Virus record (IMG/VR): IMGVR_UViG_3300020185_000075
Coordinates: 1 to 47,577 of that record
DNA from: a virus
DNA: 47,577 bases
Reading direction: 5' to 3' (one strand)
In this document: piece after piece, positions 25,212 to 32,292 of the stretch
Position numbering within the stretch: position 1 is the stretch's first letter
How the letters are laid out: each line of letters begins with the position of its first letter
The notes under the pieces: generated by a model
Databases searched by the model: none
Told to the model about the DNA's origin: nothing
Seen by the model: only the letters and a program-made list of their open reading frames with translations
Position numbers and translations under genes: made by a program

Positions 25212-25484
25212 TTAGAATGGTAAATCGTCTTCTGTAATCCCAGAAGGGAAAACTTCTTCAGACTTTGGTGCTGGTGCTGATGCTCCATAACCCTCTGTTT
25301 TTGGCATTACACTAAAACTCATTACGGGAGCTTTTGGATTTGCACCTGGTTTTCTTGCCCAACCATTTAGAAAGTATTCTTTGCCCTCAATATTTATACC
25401 CCCAGTATAATCTGGTTGTGTTTCTTTTTCTTTTTTATCGTTTTTCCAAATAGATCCACGATTACTATTGTCATACTGTTTCAT
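25212..25484 (-). CDS. SSB-like / DUF736-type protein, 90 aa
   Basis: A 90-residue protein with the motif NRGSIWKNDKKEKETQPDYT, then a GGINIEGKEYFLNGWARK strand pair and a flexible Pro/Ser-rich tail that ends in an acidic, aromatic tip (EDDLPF). Such acidic tips ending in Phe are typical of single-stranded-DNA-binding proteins, which recruit partners through them. The neighbours are an exonuclease and an annealing protein, which fits a role in protecting single strands during recombination-driven replication. The ATG follows the stop of the ribbon-helix-helix gene with no gap. Confidence 0.7.
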   Translation of the reverse strand: MKQYDNSNRGSIWKNDKKEKETQPDYTGGINIEGKEYFLNGWARKPGANPKAPVMSFSVMPKTEGYGASAPAPKSEEVFPSGITEDDLPF

Positions 25485-25643
25485 TTATTTCTCCTTTTTA
25501 GACCAGTCCTCTAGAACTTTATTTACAATATAAGCAACCTTCCGATCATTAAATCTATGACCTTCTATCTTGCTAACTTTTACAAGCTTATCGTATATAT
25601 CGCTGTCGATTCTTGAGCTAATTGATTTTTTTTCATTAGCCAT
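25485..25643 (-). CDS. Ribbon-helix-helix (Arc-like) DNA-binding protein, 52 aa
   Basis: This short gene (ATG at 25643) gives MANEKKSISSRIDSDIYDKL followed by a second helix (RKVAYIVNKVLEDW). The pattern is a ribbon (SISSRID) followed by two helices with the usual hydrophobic spacing of Arc/MetJ-type repressors, which act as dimers. It lies one base after the exonuclease gene and directly before the SSB-like gene. It is the best candidate for the repressor that binds the inverted repeat at 24198-24230. Confidence 0.68.
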   Translation of the reverse strand: MANEKKSISSRIDSDIYDKLVKVSKIEGHRFNDRKVAYIVNKVLEDWSKKEK

Positions 25644-25644
25644 T

Positions 25645-26592
25645 TTATTCCTCCAGTAGTTTGGTGTAAAACCTAGAGTCGCCCTCAGATCTGTAACTTT
25701 CCATTACATCCACGGGTATCTCTTGATCCTTTACCAGTCTGGCATAGTTTATTCTCCCTCTTGCTTGTGTCATATGACATTTCACTTGTGAGGTACTAAA
25801 TGCTCCACCGTGTTTTGCTATCAACACAGCAGACAATATCTTTTTCCTTTCATCTAGGATTGAGATTTTGTCCTTGAGCTCCTTCAGTTCTTTTAAAACA
25901 GATGCTAATTCAGACGTATCATCTTCATCATCAACTGACTTATAATTTATTCCAGGCTCTTCTTTGTCTTGAGTCCACCTTTCAATATAATTTGGGTCTA
26001 TCCTTTTTTCGTTATACCAGACCATAAACTCTTCTGCTTTTGGTATGTATGTTTCTGCCCAAGACATATCTCTTTCAATCCATTCTTGGTAGTGCTCATC
26101 ATTGCTATACCATTGAAAGAAAAGCATTTCATCTATGTCCATGCATTCCATAGCCATTTGCATTTGGTGCCAATAGTTTATTTTTTGTTCTTTAACATTG
26201 GTGCATGGTTTTCCCTGTGGGCATTTAACCTCTACGGCTGAAACCTTGCCATCCCTTCCCTGAACTATAATACCGTCTGGAGATATACCCATCCAGTCAT
26301 GTTTAGGGTGTATAACAAAAGAGGGTTGGGTTATCTTGTAGCCCATTTCTGATAGTGTTGCTAAGGCTAGTGGCTCGCTGTCTGTGCCATGCTTCATTGC
26401 ATACATGGCAAATTGATTAAAAGGATCTTGAGTTAATTTGTTAGCCTCTCTGTACATATCTCTTCCCAAAGACTCCCATTGATCACCCTTGGTCCAAATA
26501 CATTCCTTAGCTGTCTTACATATTCTTGTGCCAGTAATTCTGTTTGCTCTTTGCTCATGCCACTCAGGTGTGCCTTGTTTTATTTTAGCCAT
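25645..26592 (-). CDS. YqaJ-type viral recombinase / lambda-Exo-like exonuclease
   Basis: 5'-3' exonuclease that trims double-stranded ends for strand annealing. The YqaJ motifs are clear: QGTPEWHEQRANRITGT (6-22), HGTDSEPLA (68-76, acidic residue in a helix), SPDG with Asp106, VEVKCP with Glu121 and Lys123, and the Q-x-Q helix (HQMQMAMEC, about 142-150). All catalytic residues are present, so it should be active. A coiled coil follows (about 230-270). It overlaps the ERF gene by one base, forming the standard exonuclease/annealing pair. Confidence 0.9.
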   Translation of the reverse strand: MAKIKQGTPEWHEQRANRITGTRICKTAKECIWTKGDQWESLGRDMYREANKLTQDPFNQFAMYAMKHGTDSEPLALATLSEMGYKITQPSFVIHPKHDWMGISPDGIIVQGRDGKVSAVEVKCPQGKPCTNVKEQKINYWHQMQMAMECMDIDEMLFFQWYSNDEHYQEWIERDMSWAETYIPKAEEFMVWYNEKRIDPNYIERWTQDKEEPGINYKSVDDEDDTSELASVLKELKELKDKISILDERKKILSAVLIAKHGGAFSTSQVKCHMTQARGRINYARLVKDQEIPVDVMESYRSEGDSRFYTKLLEE

Positions 26593-27206
26593 TACTTAAT
26601 TACCTTGCTGTATAAAAGATTAAGTTGAACTCTGGTTTCTTTATCGTTACTAAGATCTGCAACTTTGTCATACTGTTGGAAAAGTTTTAGTGCTTCTTCT
26701 TTTGTTTTAACTTTTTTAAGTTCTTTTTTAAACTCATCTATCATTGATATTTCTTGTTGATCATTCTCTGGTTTTGAATTTTCATCCACTCCCTCAAGCT
26801 CTGGCTCAACAACTCCTTCAAAAGGAACGCAGAATGTTTCCAGCAAAGCGTTTCGATATGCAAATGATCTTGCCGCCTCAAGATCTTTGGCTTGCTGTGA
26901 TAGGCTGTGACCAACATATGATCTATCTACATATGAACCATCTTCAGTACACAAAAACCTTAAGGTTCCAACAACTCTAGTAAGAGTATTTTTGCCATCA
27001 ATAAATTTTGTAGATACATTTAAGTCTGGTTGAACTATTGTAAGTATTTTATTTTCATACAGTGGTTTTGAAAAAGACTGAATGATCTGATCGATACCTC
27101 TGTATTTATATTTCTGATAGTTATTGACACCCTCTTTTGCTATTGGGTTGTGCATCATGTAAGTTTGTACGTTTTGCAACGCCTCGTATATTTTTTCTTT
27201 TGCCAT
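26592..27206 (-). CDS. erf: ERF-family single-strand annealing protein
   Basis: Recombinase that anneals complementary single strands, partner of the exonuclease just downstream. The ERF core is visible: KYKYRGIDQIIQSFSKPLYE (31-50), TRVVGTLRFLCTEDGSYVDR, and the glycine/alanine motif QAKDLEAARSFAYRNALLE near residues 105-125. An acidic, low-complexity linker (about 130-150) and a helical tail complete the 204 residues. First gene of the minus recombination operon, with a promoter-like region just upstream (27227-27265). Confidence 0.88.
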   Translation of the reverse strand: MAKEKIYEALQNVQTYMMHNPIAKEGVNNYQKYKYRGIDQIIQSFSKPLYENKILTIVQPDLNVSTKFIDGKNTLTRVVGTLRFLCTEDGSYVDRSYVGHSLSQQAKDLEAARSFAYRNALLETFCVPFEGVVEPELEGVDENSKPENDQQEISMIDEFKKELKKVKTKEEALKLFQQYDKVADLSNDKETRVQLNLLYSKVIK

Positions 27207-27226
27207 AATTATTTCTCCTTGGAATG

Positions 27227-27265
27227 ATTGTATTCTTTATAATATATTAAATCAAGTATTTACAA
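27227..27265 (-). promoter_or_regulatory. Divergent intergenic region: promoter for the recombination operon
   Basis: The 102-base AT-rich gap 27207-27308 separates divergent operons. On the minus strand two good arrangements occur: TTGTAA (27260-27265), 18 bases, TATAAA (27236-27241), which leaves a usual leader of about 20 bases, or TTGATT (27250-27255), 17 bases, TACAAT (27227-27232), which leaves a very short one. For the plus strand only a weak TTTACA (27259-27264) with TTTAAT is visible. The shared box at 27283-27302 may serve the plus operon. Confidence 0.5.
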
Positions 27266-27282
27266 TAATTATATTCTTGTGT

Positions 27283-27302
27283 TTTAATGTGATCTTACGA
27301 GG
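27283..27302 (+). promoter_or_regulatory. Second copy of shared box before the replication operon
   Basis: The sequence tttaatgtgatcttacgagg matches the box at 12021-12040 at most positions (TTTAATG, two variable bases, ATCTTAC, one variable base, AG). Both precede the first gene of a run, within 30 bases of the start codon. Confidence 0.35.
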
Positions 27303-27308
27303 GAAAAT

Positions 27309-27941
27309 ATGTCATTAGAATACATCACTAAAGTCTTGAAGGTGGAGGTTAAACCCACCCAGAAACTTATATTAATAGTCTTGGCAAACTACTCAGACGA
27401 GTTTGGACAGTCATACCCATCACATAAAAAACTTACAGAGCTAACAAATCTGTCGTTGACCGCAATCAAAAGCAACTTAAAAGCACTTAAAGATATTGGT
27501 TATGTGGACTGGGAAAAAAGAAACAATACAAGCAATCTTTACAAATTAAATGTATGGGCGGGAGGTGACTACCCACGGGCGGGAGGTGACTACAATACTA
27601 AAGGTAATACTAAAAAGAAATATATACTTGAGTTGAATAGAATTAATGAAATTTTTAAAGAGCAGTGCGACAAGGTATTTTATGTGCATAGTGCAAATGC
27701 TTTTAAGGCAGAACCTAGATGGAAGGAACTGCGTGAGCTGGGGAGAAAAGGAATCATCTCACCAAAGACTGGTATTGTTATTGATCTAACGCTAGAGGAG
27801 TTCTGGTATAAATATTTTGAAGTGGCAAACTCAGAAGGTCATAAAAAGTGGATTAGATCTTACTGGAGTAAGAAGCCACAACTGGTAACGATGTTAAGTG
27901 TAAATCAATTTGAATCAATTATAGAGAGGCGATATGGATAA
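27309..27941 (+). CDS. Helix-turn-helix replication protein, 210 aa
   Basis: The N-terminal 75 residues form a winged helix-turn-helix of the HTH_36 type: KPTQKLILIVLANYSDEFGQ, then PSHKKLTELTNLSLTAIKSN and LKDIGYVDWEKR. A short linker with a repeated RAGGDY/WAGGDY motif joins it to a C-terminal alpha-helical domain with many aromatic residues. The gene overlaps the DnaB-type helicase by 8 bases. Phage replication initiators and helicase loaders have this arrangement, so an origin-binding or loader role is likely. The origin itself may lie in or near this gene but I could not identify iterons. Confidence 0.75.
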   Translation: MSLEYITKVLKVEVKPTQKLILIVLANYSDEFGQSYPSHKKLTELTNLSLTAIKSNLKALKDIGYVDWEKRNNTSNLYKLNVWAGGDYPRAGGDYNTKGNTKKKYILELNRINEIFKEQCDKVFYVHSANAFKAEPRWKELRELGRKGIISPKTGIVIDLTLEEFWYKYFEVANSEGHKKWIRSYWSKKPQLVTMLSVNQFESIIERRYG

Positions 27942-29238
27942 TATTTATGAATTAGAGGCAAACACAATTGGGTCCATGATATTGGACTATGGAAAGTTTC
28001 AGGAGGCACAGGAGAAGGGGTTGCTACCAGAGGACTTTGAGTTCTTATCTTATAGGCAGGCATATGAGATCATGATCGACAAGAACGCAAACGACATAGT
28101 AACAATAAGAAGCAACCTGAAAGATGACTACGCATTTAAAGAGGTGCAGGAGGCAACAGCACACTGTGTCAGTCCAGCTGGATTTGGCAGTTGGCTTAAA
28201 CTTATGCATTCCAAAACAGCAAACAACAAACTACTTAAGCTCGCAAGAGAAATACCAGAAATTGTTGAAGAGAAAACCAGCATAGACGAAAAAGTAGATA
28301 GGGTTAATCAACTACTTATTGAAAATAAAATAACCAAAAATTCTGGTGCACCCAAGGAAGCAAGAGATATTCTTGAGACGGTGCATGCGGAACTAATGAA
28401 CGCTGGAACTGAGTCACAGAACATTGTCAAAACTGGTTTCCAAGGTATAGACTCGAAGATCAGAGGTTTCAAGCCTGGTGATTTAATTATTGTTGCTGGA
28501 AGACCAGGAATGGGAAAGACTACATGGGCTCTAAATATTGCATCGAACAATATATATAACGGCAAGAATGTTCTAATCTTTAGTTTGGAAATGACCAACG
28601 AACAGTTGGTAAAAAAGATCATAAGCTCAGAGTCTGGTATATCAACAGACAAGATGTTGAGCGGAGAGCTTACAAGCTCTGATTGGAAAAATTTTGAAAG
28701 ATCAAAAGAAAGACTATCTAAGTGTGATTTATATATTTATGACAAGTCCCCAATAACAATTGAAACCTTGGTCAATAAAACAAAGGCAATTCAGGCTGTT
28801 AAAGACATTGATCTAATAGTTGTGGACTACTTACAGCTACTTATGACCTCCAGCAAGGCACCCAGTACATCTGATAACAGGACAGCATCAATGACCTACA
28901 TATCAAACCTTTTAAAGGGTCTAGCAAAAGAAATAGGATGCCCAGTTATATCTTTATCACAGCTGAACAGAGGAGTGGAATCAAGACCAGACAAAAGACC
29001 AGTGCTTTCCGATCTGCGTGATTCTGGCTCTATAGAACAAGATGCGGATATGGTTATAATGTTATACAGAGAAGATTATTACGATGCTCTGGAAACAGGG
29101 AACTCTGAAATAATAATCAAGAAAAATAGAATGGGAGAAACAGGAACATTTGAATTAAGTTTTGATGGGGCTATGTCTAAATTCGTAGACCCAGAAGACG
29201 TTGCATTCGGGAGAAGAGAAGAATATGGAATCATCTGA
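27934..29238 (+). CDS. Replicative DnaB-type helicase
   Basis: Unwinds DNA at the replication fork. The N-terminal helical domain (1-110) is DnaB-like. The RecA-type ATPase domain (about 165-420) shows Walker A GRPGMGKTT (189-197, Lys195), DnaB motif H2-like LIFSLEMTNEQL, Walker B LIVVDYLQLL (Asp298), motif SLSQLNRGVESRPDKRP and the arginine-finger region LRDSGSIEQDADMVIMLYR. At 434 residues it is normal for the family. No separate primase or DNA polymerase was seen in the window, so the phage probably uses host enzymes for these. Confidence 0.93.
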   Translation: MDNIYELEANTIGSMILDYGKFQEAQEKGLLPEDFEFLSYRQAYEIMIDKNANDIVTIRSNLKDDYAFKEVQEATAHCVSPAGFGSWLKLMHSKTANNKLLKLAREIPEIVEEKTSIDEKVDRVNQLLIENKITKNSGAPKEARDILETVHAELMNAGTESQNIVKTGFQGIDSKIRGFKPGDLIIVAGRPGMGKTTWALNIASNNIYNGKNVLIFSLEMTNEQLVKKIISSESGISTDKMLSGELTSSDWKNFERSKERLSKCDLYIYDKSPITIETLVNKTKAIQAVKDIDLIVVDYLQLLMTSSKAPSTSDNRTASMTYISNLLKGLAKEIGCPVISLSQLNRGVESRPDKRPVLSDLRDSGSIEQDADMVIMLYREDYYDALETGNSEIIIKKNRMGETGTFELSFDGAMSKFVDPEDVAFGRREEYGII

Positions 29239-29560
29239 AAATTTTCATCAACAGCTAAGAGATATAATACCAAAAATATCAGAGGCTAGAGTAAACGTAT
29301 TGAAGGCGGACGTTGGTCTTAAAAGAGTATTCTGGAGAGAGCTATGTATTGCCAAGGAAGACGGTGAGAGAAGTTATAACTCACAGAAATCTAAAGCAGA
29401 AGCAACTGACGAATATGCACAGGCATCAATGAAAGTTGCGGTGGCTAAGGCATCACTTGACGCATTACAAACAGAGAAACTGGCGGTAGACATGCAGTTT
29501 GAAGAGTGGAGAACCAAAATGGCAAACTTAAGAGTAGAGAGGAACAGATATGGAGCATGA
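29225..29560 (+). CDS. Hypothetical coiled-coil protein, 111 aa
   Basis: ATG 29225 (MESSENFHQQLRD) is chosen because it follows a purine-rich ribosome binding site (gggagaagagaag) inside the helicase end; a longer start at 29201 is less likely. The product is helical and Lys/Glu/Ala-rich (EYAQASMKVAVAKASLDALQ), with no known domain. It overlaps the helicase by 14 bases and the next gene by 11. Confidence 0.65.
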   Translation: MESSENFHQQLRDIIPKISEARVNVLKADVGLKRVFWRELCIAKEDGERSYNSQKSKAEATDEYAQASMKVAVAKASLDALQTEKLAVDMQFEEWRTKMANLRVERNRYGA

Positions 29561-29708
29561 TAATTTTAAAAGCTTTTGTAGAATGATGCATGAGGAATGC
29601 AGATCAGAAAGAAGAAGACATAACGAAAAAGAAGTTAGTTTTGAGGACTACATAAAGGCTAACAACAAAATGTTATTGAAGAAGTATGCAGGGCAGATCG
29701 CCAAATAA
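29550..29708 (+). CDS. Small charged protein, 52 aa
   Basis: A 52-residue ORF (start MEHDNFKSFCRMMHEECRSE) sits between two coupled genes, overlapping the first by 11 and the next by 23 bases. It is rich in Arg, Lys and Glu and likely helical. It fills what would otherwise be a gap in a tightly packed operon, which supports it. Function unknown. Confidence 0.55.
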   Translation: MEHDNFKSFCRMMHEECRSERRRHNEKEVSFEDYIKANNKMLLKKYAGQIAK

Positions 29709-29994
29709 AGAAGAGCGGGATTGGATGGATTCTATATCTAACTTTGGATGTATAGTGTGCCATCTTTTCTATGACTGCTACTCACCAGCAGAGGTTCATC
29801 ATATAGATGGAAAAACAAAACCACAGGCACATCTTATGACACTTGGTTTATGTTACAGGCATCATAGAGAGGGCATTAACAATGATCTTTATGTTTCACG
29901 ACATCCTTTCAAGAGAGAGTTTGAGAGAAGATATGGAAAGCAAACTGATCTTTTGAAGAAACTAAAGAATTTAATTAAGAGCAAGGGAGAATAA
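29686..29994 (+). CDS. Ref-like HNH nuclease (RecA-dependent type), 102 aa
   Basis: The pattern GCIVCHLF (Cys22, Cys25), AEVHHIDG (His38, His39), LGLCYRHHREG (Cys56, His59, His60) and FERRYGKQTDLL is that of the Ref family, small zinc-bearing HNH nucleases first known from phage P1 that cut DNA at RecA-made displacement loops. The His-His pair and second His-His pair required for the active site are present. It lies in the replication operon and may support recombination-dependent replication or host DNA breakdown. Zinc and HNH residues are seen; RecA dependence is known for the family only. Confidence 0.82.
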   Translation: MQGRSPNKEERDWMDSISNFGCIVCHLFYDCYSPAEVHHIDGKTKPQAHLMTLGLCYRHHREGINNDLYVSRHPFKREFERRYGKQTDLLKKLKNLIKSKGE

Positions 29995-29995
29995 T

Positions 29996-30157
29996 ATGAA
30001 GTGTTGGCAATGTAACGAACAATTAATATGGGGCGGGGATCATACAGGCGAAGATTATGATAATGAAGACTATGAAATTGTAACCAATCTATCTTGCCCT
30101 AAATGTGATGCCTTGGTTATTGTATATCACCAAAAAAAAGAGGCTAAATATGAGTAA
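29996..30157 (+). CDS. Zinc-ribbon protein, 53 aa
   Basis: Two Cys pairs (MKCWQCNE at the N-terminus and LSCPKCDAL after an acidic stretch EDYDNEDYE) form a zinc ribbon in a 53-residue product. It begins at ATG 29996, one base after the Ref-like gene's stop, and overlaps the next gene by 8 bases. Such small ribbons are common in phage early regions; partners are unknown. Confidence 0.7.
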   Translation: MKCWQCNEQLIWGGDHTGEDYDNEDYEIVTNLSCPKCDALVIVYHQKKEAKYE

Positions 30158-30293
30158 TCATGGAGAGTGGAAAGGAGGCAAGGGTTCTGTAAGAAGAAAC
30201 TCTAACGAAAAACTATATTCAGAAAACTGGGACAAGATTTTTAATAAAAAAAATAAGGAAGATAAATGCCAAAAAGAAAAAAAGAAAAAATAA
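30150..30293 (+). CDS. Small basic protein, 47 aa
   Basis: ATG 30150 overlaps the zinc-ribbon stop. The product starts MSNHGEWKGGKGSVRRNSNE and ends in a run of Lys (EKKKK). No domain recognised. The 3' end overlaps the DUF3310 gene by 28 bases. A longer start at 30105 is less likely because it would lie deep in the previous gene. Confidence 0.55.
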   Translation: MSNHGEWKGGKGSVRRNSNEKLYSENWDKIFNKKNKEDKCQKEKKKK

Positions 30294-30559
30294 ACTATAA
30301 GTACAACGAAGGCGAACTAATTAACGAATTTGCAAAGTATGTAGATAAAACGTATGAGCAACATTACTCCTTAAACAAGTTTCAGGCTACAGAATTTATC
30401 ATGGACAGTGGTCATGGAGAGGGCTTCTGTATGGGCAACGTGATGAAATATGCACAACGCTATGGAAAAAAAGAAGGCAAGAACAGGGCTGACATACTTA
30501 AAGTAATTCATTATGGGTTCTTTGCATTGTATAACCACGACATGCAAAACAAGAAGTGA
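30266..30559 (+). CDS. DUF3310 / SaV-like protein, 97 aa
   Basis: The DUF3310 signature is clear: YSLNKFQATEFIMD, then GFCMGNVMKYAQRYGKK and RADILKVIHYGFFAL. Proteins of this group are widespread in phages and are sometimes called nucleotide kinases; the real activity is not well established. Starts at ATG 30266 after a purine-rich ribosome binding site inside the previous gene. Confidence 0.82.
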   Translation: MPKRKKEKINYKYNEGELINEFAKYVDKTYEQHYSLNKFQATEFIMDSGHGEGFCMGNVMKYAQRYGKKEGKNRADILKVIHYGFFALYNHDMQNKK

Positions 30560-30849
30560 AGCACCTCACAGAATTTGGAGATATAGATTTACTGAGTTAT
30601 GCACACAAGATTGCCAACATGCCATCACAGGCGGATAGAATAAAATATTTAGAAGATGTAGATGAAAAGTTTTATGATTTGTTGTATCTTTTATCTATGC
30701 AGATGGGAGTCTGCAATACTATTGCAAGGCTTTCGACTCGGGAAAAAAGAAAGGAAGCATGGGAAGAATTACCAGATCATACCAGATCACTTAAGAGTAT
30801 GAAGGGAATGGTCTATAATAAAGTAGTTAGAAAATTTAAAAGGAAATAA
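30556..30849 (+). CDS. Hypothetical helical protein, 97 aa
   Basis: GTG start at 30556 overlaps the previous stop by four bases (GTGA). The product (begins MKHLTEFGDIDLLSYAHKIA) is helical, with an acidic first half and a basic tail (YNKVVRKFKRK). No known family. The coupled start makes it a convincing gene. Confidence 0.62.
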   Translation: MKHLTEFGDIDLLSYAHKIANMPSQADRIKYLEDVDEKFYDLLYLLSMQMGVCNTIARLSTREKRKEAWEELPDHTRSLKSMKGMVYNKVVRKFKRK

Positions 30850-30851
30850 TT

Positions 30852-30968
30852 ATGCCACAAGGAAAAGGAACATACGGAAGTACAAGAGGCAGACCGCCAA
30901 AAGCAAAAAGAATGTCTAAAATCAAAAGCATGTTAAAAGGTAAAAAGAAGACTAAGAAAAAAGCGTAA
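30852..30968 (+). CDS. Tiny basic protein, 38 aa
   Basis: This 38-residue ORF starts two bases after the previous stop and its own stop overlaps the next start (TAATG). It is dominated by Lys, Arg and Gly (MPQGKGTYGSTRGRPPKAKR), with an AT-hook-like GRPPK core, and ends KKTKKKA. Minor-groove DNA binding is suggested by that motif. Confidence 0.6.
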   Translation: MPQGKGTYGSTRGRPPKAKRMSKIKSMLKGKKKTKKKA

Positions 30969-31153
30969 TGGCTTCTAAAAAGAAATCCACAGTCAACTCT
31001 GCTGGTAACTATACGAAACCAACCATGCGTAAGAACCTGTTTAATCGTATAAAGGCAGGATCAAAAGGTGGTAGAGCTGGTCAGTGGTCAGCAAGAAAAG
31101 CCCAAATGTTAGCAAAAATGTATCGAGCAAAGGGCGGAGGATATAAAAAATGA
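30968..31153 (+). CDS. Small basic phage protein, 61 aa
   Basis: A 61-residue Lys/Arg/Gly-rich protein (NSAGNYTKPTMRKNLFNRIK, then KGGRAGQWSARKAQMLAKMY). Short proteins with exactly this layout are common in marine phages, usually beside other basic proteins; the function is not known to me. The start overlaps the previous stop, and its stop overlaps the next start by 4 bases. Confidence 0.72.
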   Translation: MASKKKSTVNSAGNYTKPTMRKNLFNRIKAGSKGGRAGQWSARKAQMLAKMYRAKGGGYKK

Positions 31154-31281
31154 TTGGTAAATTATTTGACAGGTTTATTGAGTGGAGCCTTAACAGGCAA
31201 GAACAACACTTAATGCAAAAACCTAAACCCAAGAGAAGAGTCTCAAGGGTAAGACGCAAGGCTAACGCCAAAAAGAAATAA
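31150..31281 (+). CDS. Small basic protein, 43 aa
   Basis: Starts MIGKLFDRFIEWSLNRQEQH with an amphipathic helix, then a Lys/Arg-rich tail (PKPKRRVSRVRRKANAKKK). Overlaps the previous gene by 4 bases and is followed by the next after 3. Fourth in the run of basic proteins. Confidence 0.58.
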   Translation: MIGKLFDRFIEWSLNRQEQHLMQKPKPKRRVSRVRRKANAKKK

Positions 31282-31284
31282 GTT

Positions 31285-31527
31285 ATGCCGTTAAAGAAAA
31301 CACAAAAGTCTTTAATCAAATGGACAAAACAAAAATGGAGAACGGCTAGTGGTAAAAAATCTAGCAAGACTGGAGAGGTTTATGCTCCAGCTAAGACCAT
31401 TGCTAAGTTAAAGTCTACAGCAAAGGGCAGAAAGAAATTGTCCAAGGCTAACACAGTTAAGAGGAAGGCAACCGCAAAGGGTAAACAACATGCCAAACAC
31501 GGATTGCACAAGGGTAGGAAAAGATAA
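31285..31527 (+). CDS. Lys-rich phage protein, DUF5872-like, 80 aa
   Basis: Contains SLIKWTKQKWRTASGKKSSK, then GEVYAPAKTIAKLKSTAKGR and a Lys-rich tail with KHGLHKGRKR. This layout is that of a phage family often called DUF5872 (W-T-K-Q-K-W-R-T plus a Y-x-P-x-K segment). The function is not known; strong positive charge suggests DNA or RNA binding. One-base overlap with the next gene. Confidence 0.72.
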   Translation: MPLKKTQKSLIKWTKQKWRTASGKKSSKTGEVYAPAKTIAKLKSTAKGRKKLSKANTVKRKATAKGKQHAKHGLHKGRKR

Positions 31528-31862
31528 TGGCTACAGTAAAAGATACTAAAAGAGTTTCAAACGGAGTCGTTTACAGGGGTAAGAAGTACCCTGGGTTTAA
31601 CAAGCCAAAAAGAAACAGTGGGTCAAGCAAACACAAGATGGAGGTTCTTGCTAAAAAGGGTAATGAAATTAAGGTCGTCAGATTTGGTCATAAAGACTAT
31701 GGTCATAATTACTCTAGCAAAGCTAGGGACAACTATCTTAAACGATCCGCAGGAATCAAGAACAAATCTGGTGGGCTTACGAAGGATGATAAGTTCTCTG
31801 CAAACCACTGGGCGAGAAAAGTATTATGGGCAGGCAAAGGCGGAAAGAAAAAAAGTCCCTAA
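31527..31862 (+). CDS. Basic phage protein, 111 aa
   Basis: The product is basic and Gly/Lys-rich, with YRGKKYPGFNKPKRNSGSSK, then KMEVLAKKGNEIKVVRFGHK and a C-terminal FSANHWARKVLWAGKGG. Similar proteins with a K-V-V-R-F-G motif are common in marine phages next to the other basic proteins; function not established. Last of the five-gene basic run. Confidence 0.72.
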   Translation: MATVKDTKRVSNGVVYRGKKYPGFNKPKRNSGSSKHKMEVLAKKGNEIKVVRFGHKDYGHNYSSKARDNYLKRSAGIKNKSGGLTKDDKFSANHWARKVLWAGKGGKKKSP

Positions 31863-31910
31863 AATATATCTTAGATGAATTAATTTACAATTTCGTTTAT
31901 CATAATAGGT

Positions 31911-32078
31911 GTGATCTTATATAGCGAACAGGAATTACATACTGCCTACAGGGTATATGTCTCCTCGTTTAAAGAAACCCCACATTTAATTATTCCAACA
32001 CTAAAAGAATTTAGAGAAATTTATGAAGAGTATTGGGACTGGTACTTTAGCAATGAGCAAAAAAGAAGAACTCATTAA
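31911..32078 (+). CDS. Small aromatic-rich protein, 55 aa (GTG start)
   Basis: An open frame from GTG 31911 gives a 55-residue product that starts MILYSEQELHTAYRVYVSSF and has a Tyr/Trp-rich helix (EYWDWYFSNEQKRR). The next gene starts inside its end (26-base overlap). The GTG and lack of a strong ribosome binding site make this moderate. It would fill the otherwise unexplained 160 bases before 32023. Confidence 0.45.
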   Translation: MILYSEQELHTAYRVYVSSFKETPHLIIPTLKEFREIYEEYWDWYFSNEQKRRTH

Positions 32079-32250
32079 TCTATTTAAGGAAAAAGGATTC
32101 GATAGAGTTTCTCTTCGATGGATTCCAACAAACCCCTACGGCAAAAGACATAAGTTGACTGGATGGATTTATAGAATATCTGGTGACGATGAGTGGTCTG
32201 TTCTTGGGAAAAACTTTGAGGATTCATCAAGGGCTATTGATCTCTTATAA
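32053..32250 (+). CDS. Small protein, 65 aa, last in the replication operon
   Basis: Begins MSKKEELINLFKEKGFDRVS, followed by a beta-rich C-terminal half (LTGWIYRISGDDEWSVLGKN). ATG 32053 is the natural-looking start; ATG 32023 (ten residues longer) is an alternative with a slightly better upstream purine stretch. A terminator follows six bases after the stop. No family recognised. Confidence 0.58.
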   Translation: MSKKEELINLFKEKGFDRVSLRWIPTNPYGKRHKLTGWIYRISGDDEWSVLGKNFEDSSRAIDLL

Positions 32251-32255
32251 ACAAA

Positions 32256-32285
32256 AAAGCGGAGTAAGGACCCCGCTTTATTTTT
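32256..32285. terminator. Bidirectional intrinsic terminator between converging operons
   Basis: Stem AAAGCGG (32256-32262) pairs with CCGCTTT (32273-32279) around a 10-base loop, with a T-run after it on the plus strand (32281-32285) and an A-run before it that becomes a U-run on the minus strand. It sits between the plus replication operon and the minus early operon, whose last gene ends at 32293. Confidence 0.85.
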
Positions 32286-32292
32286 GTTCGAT

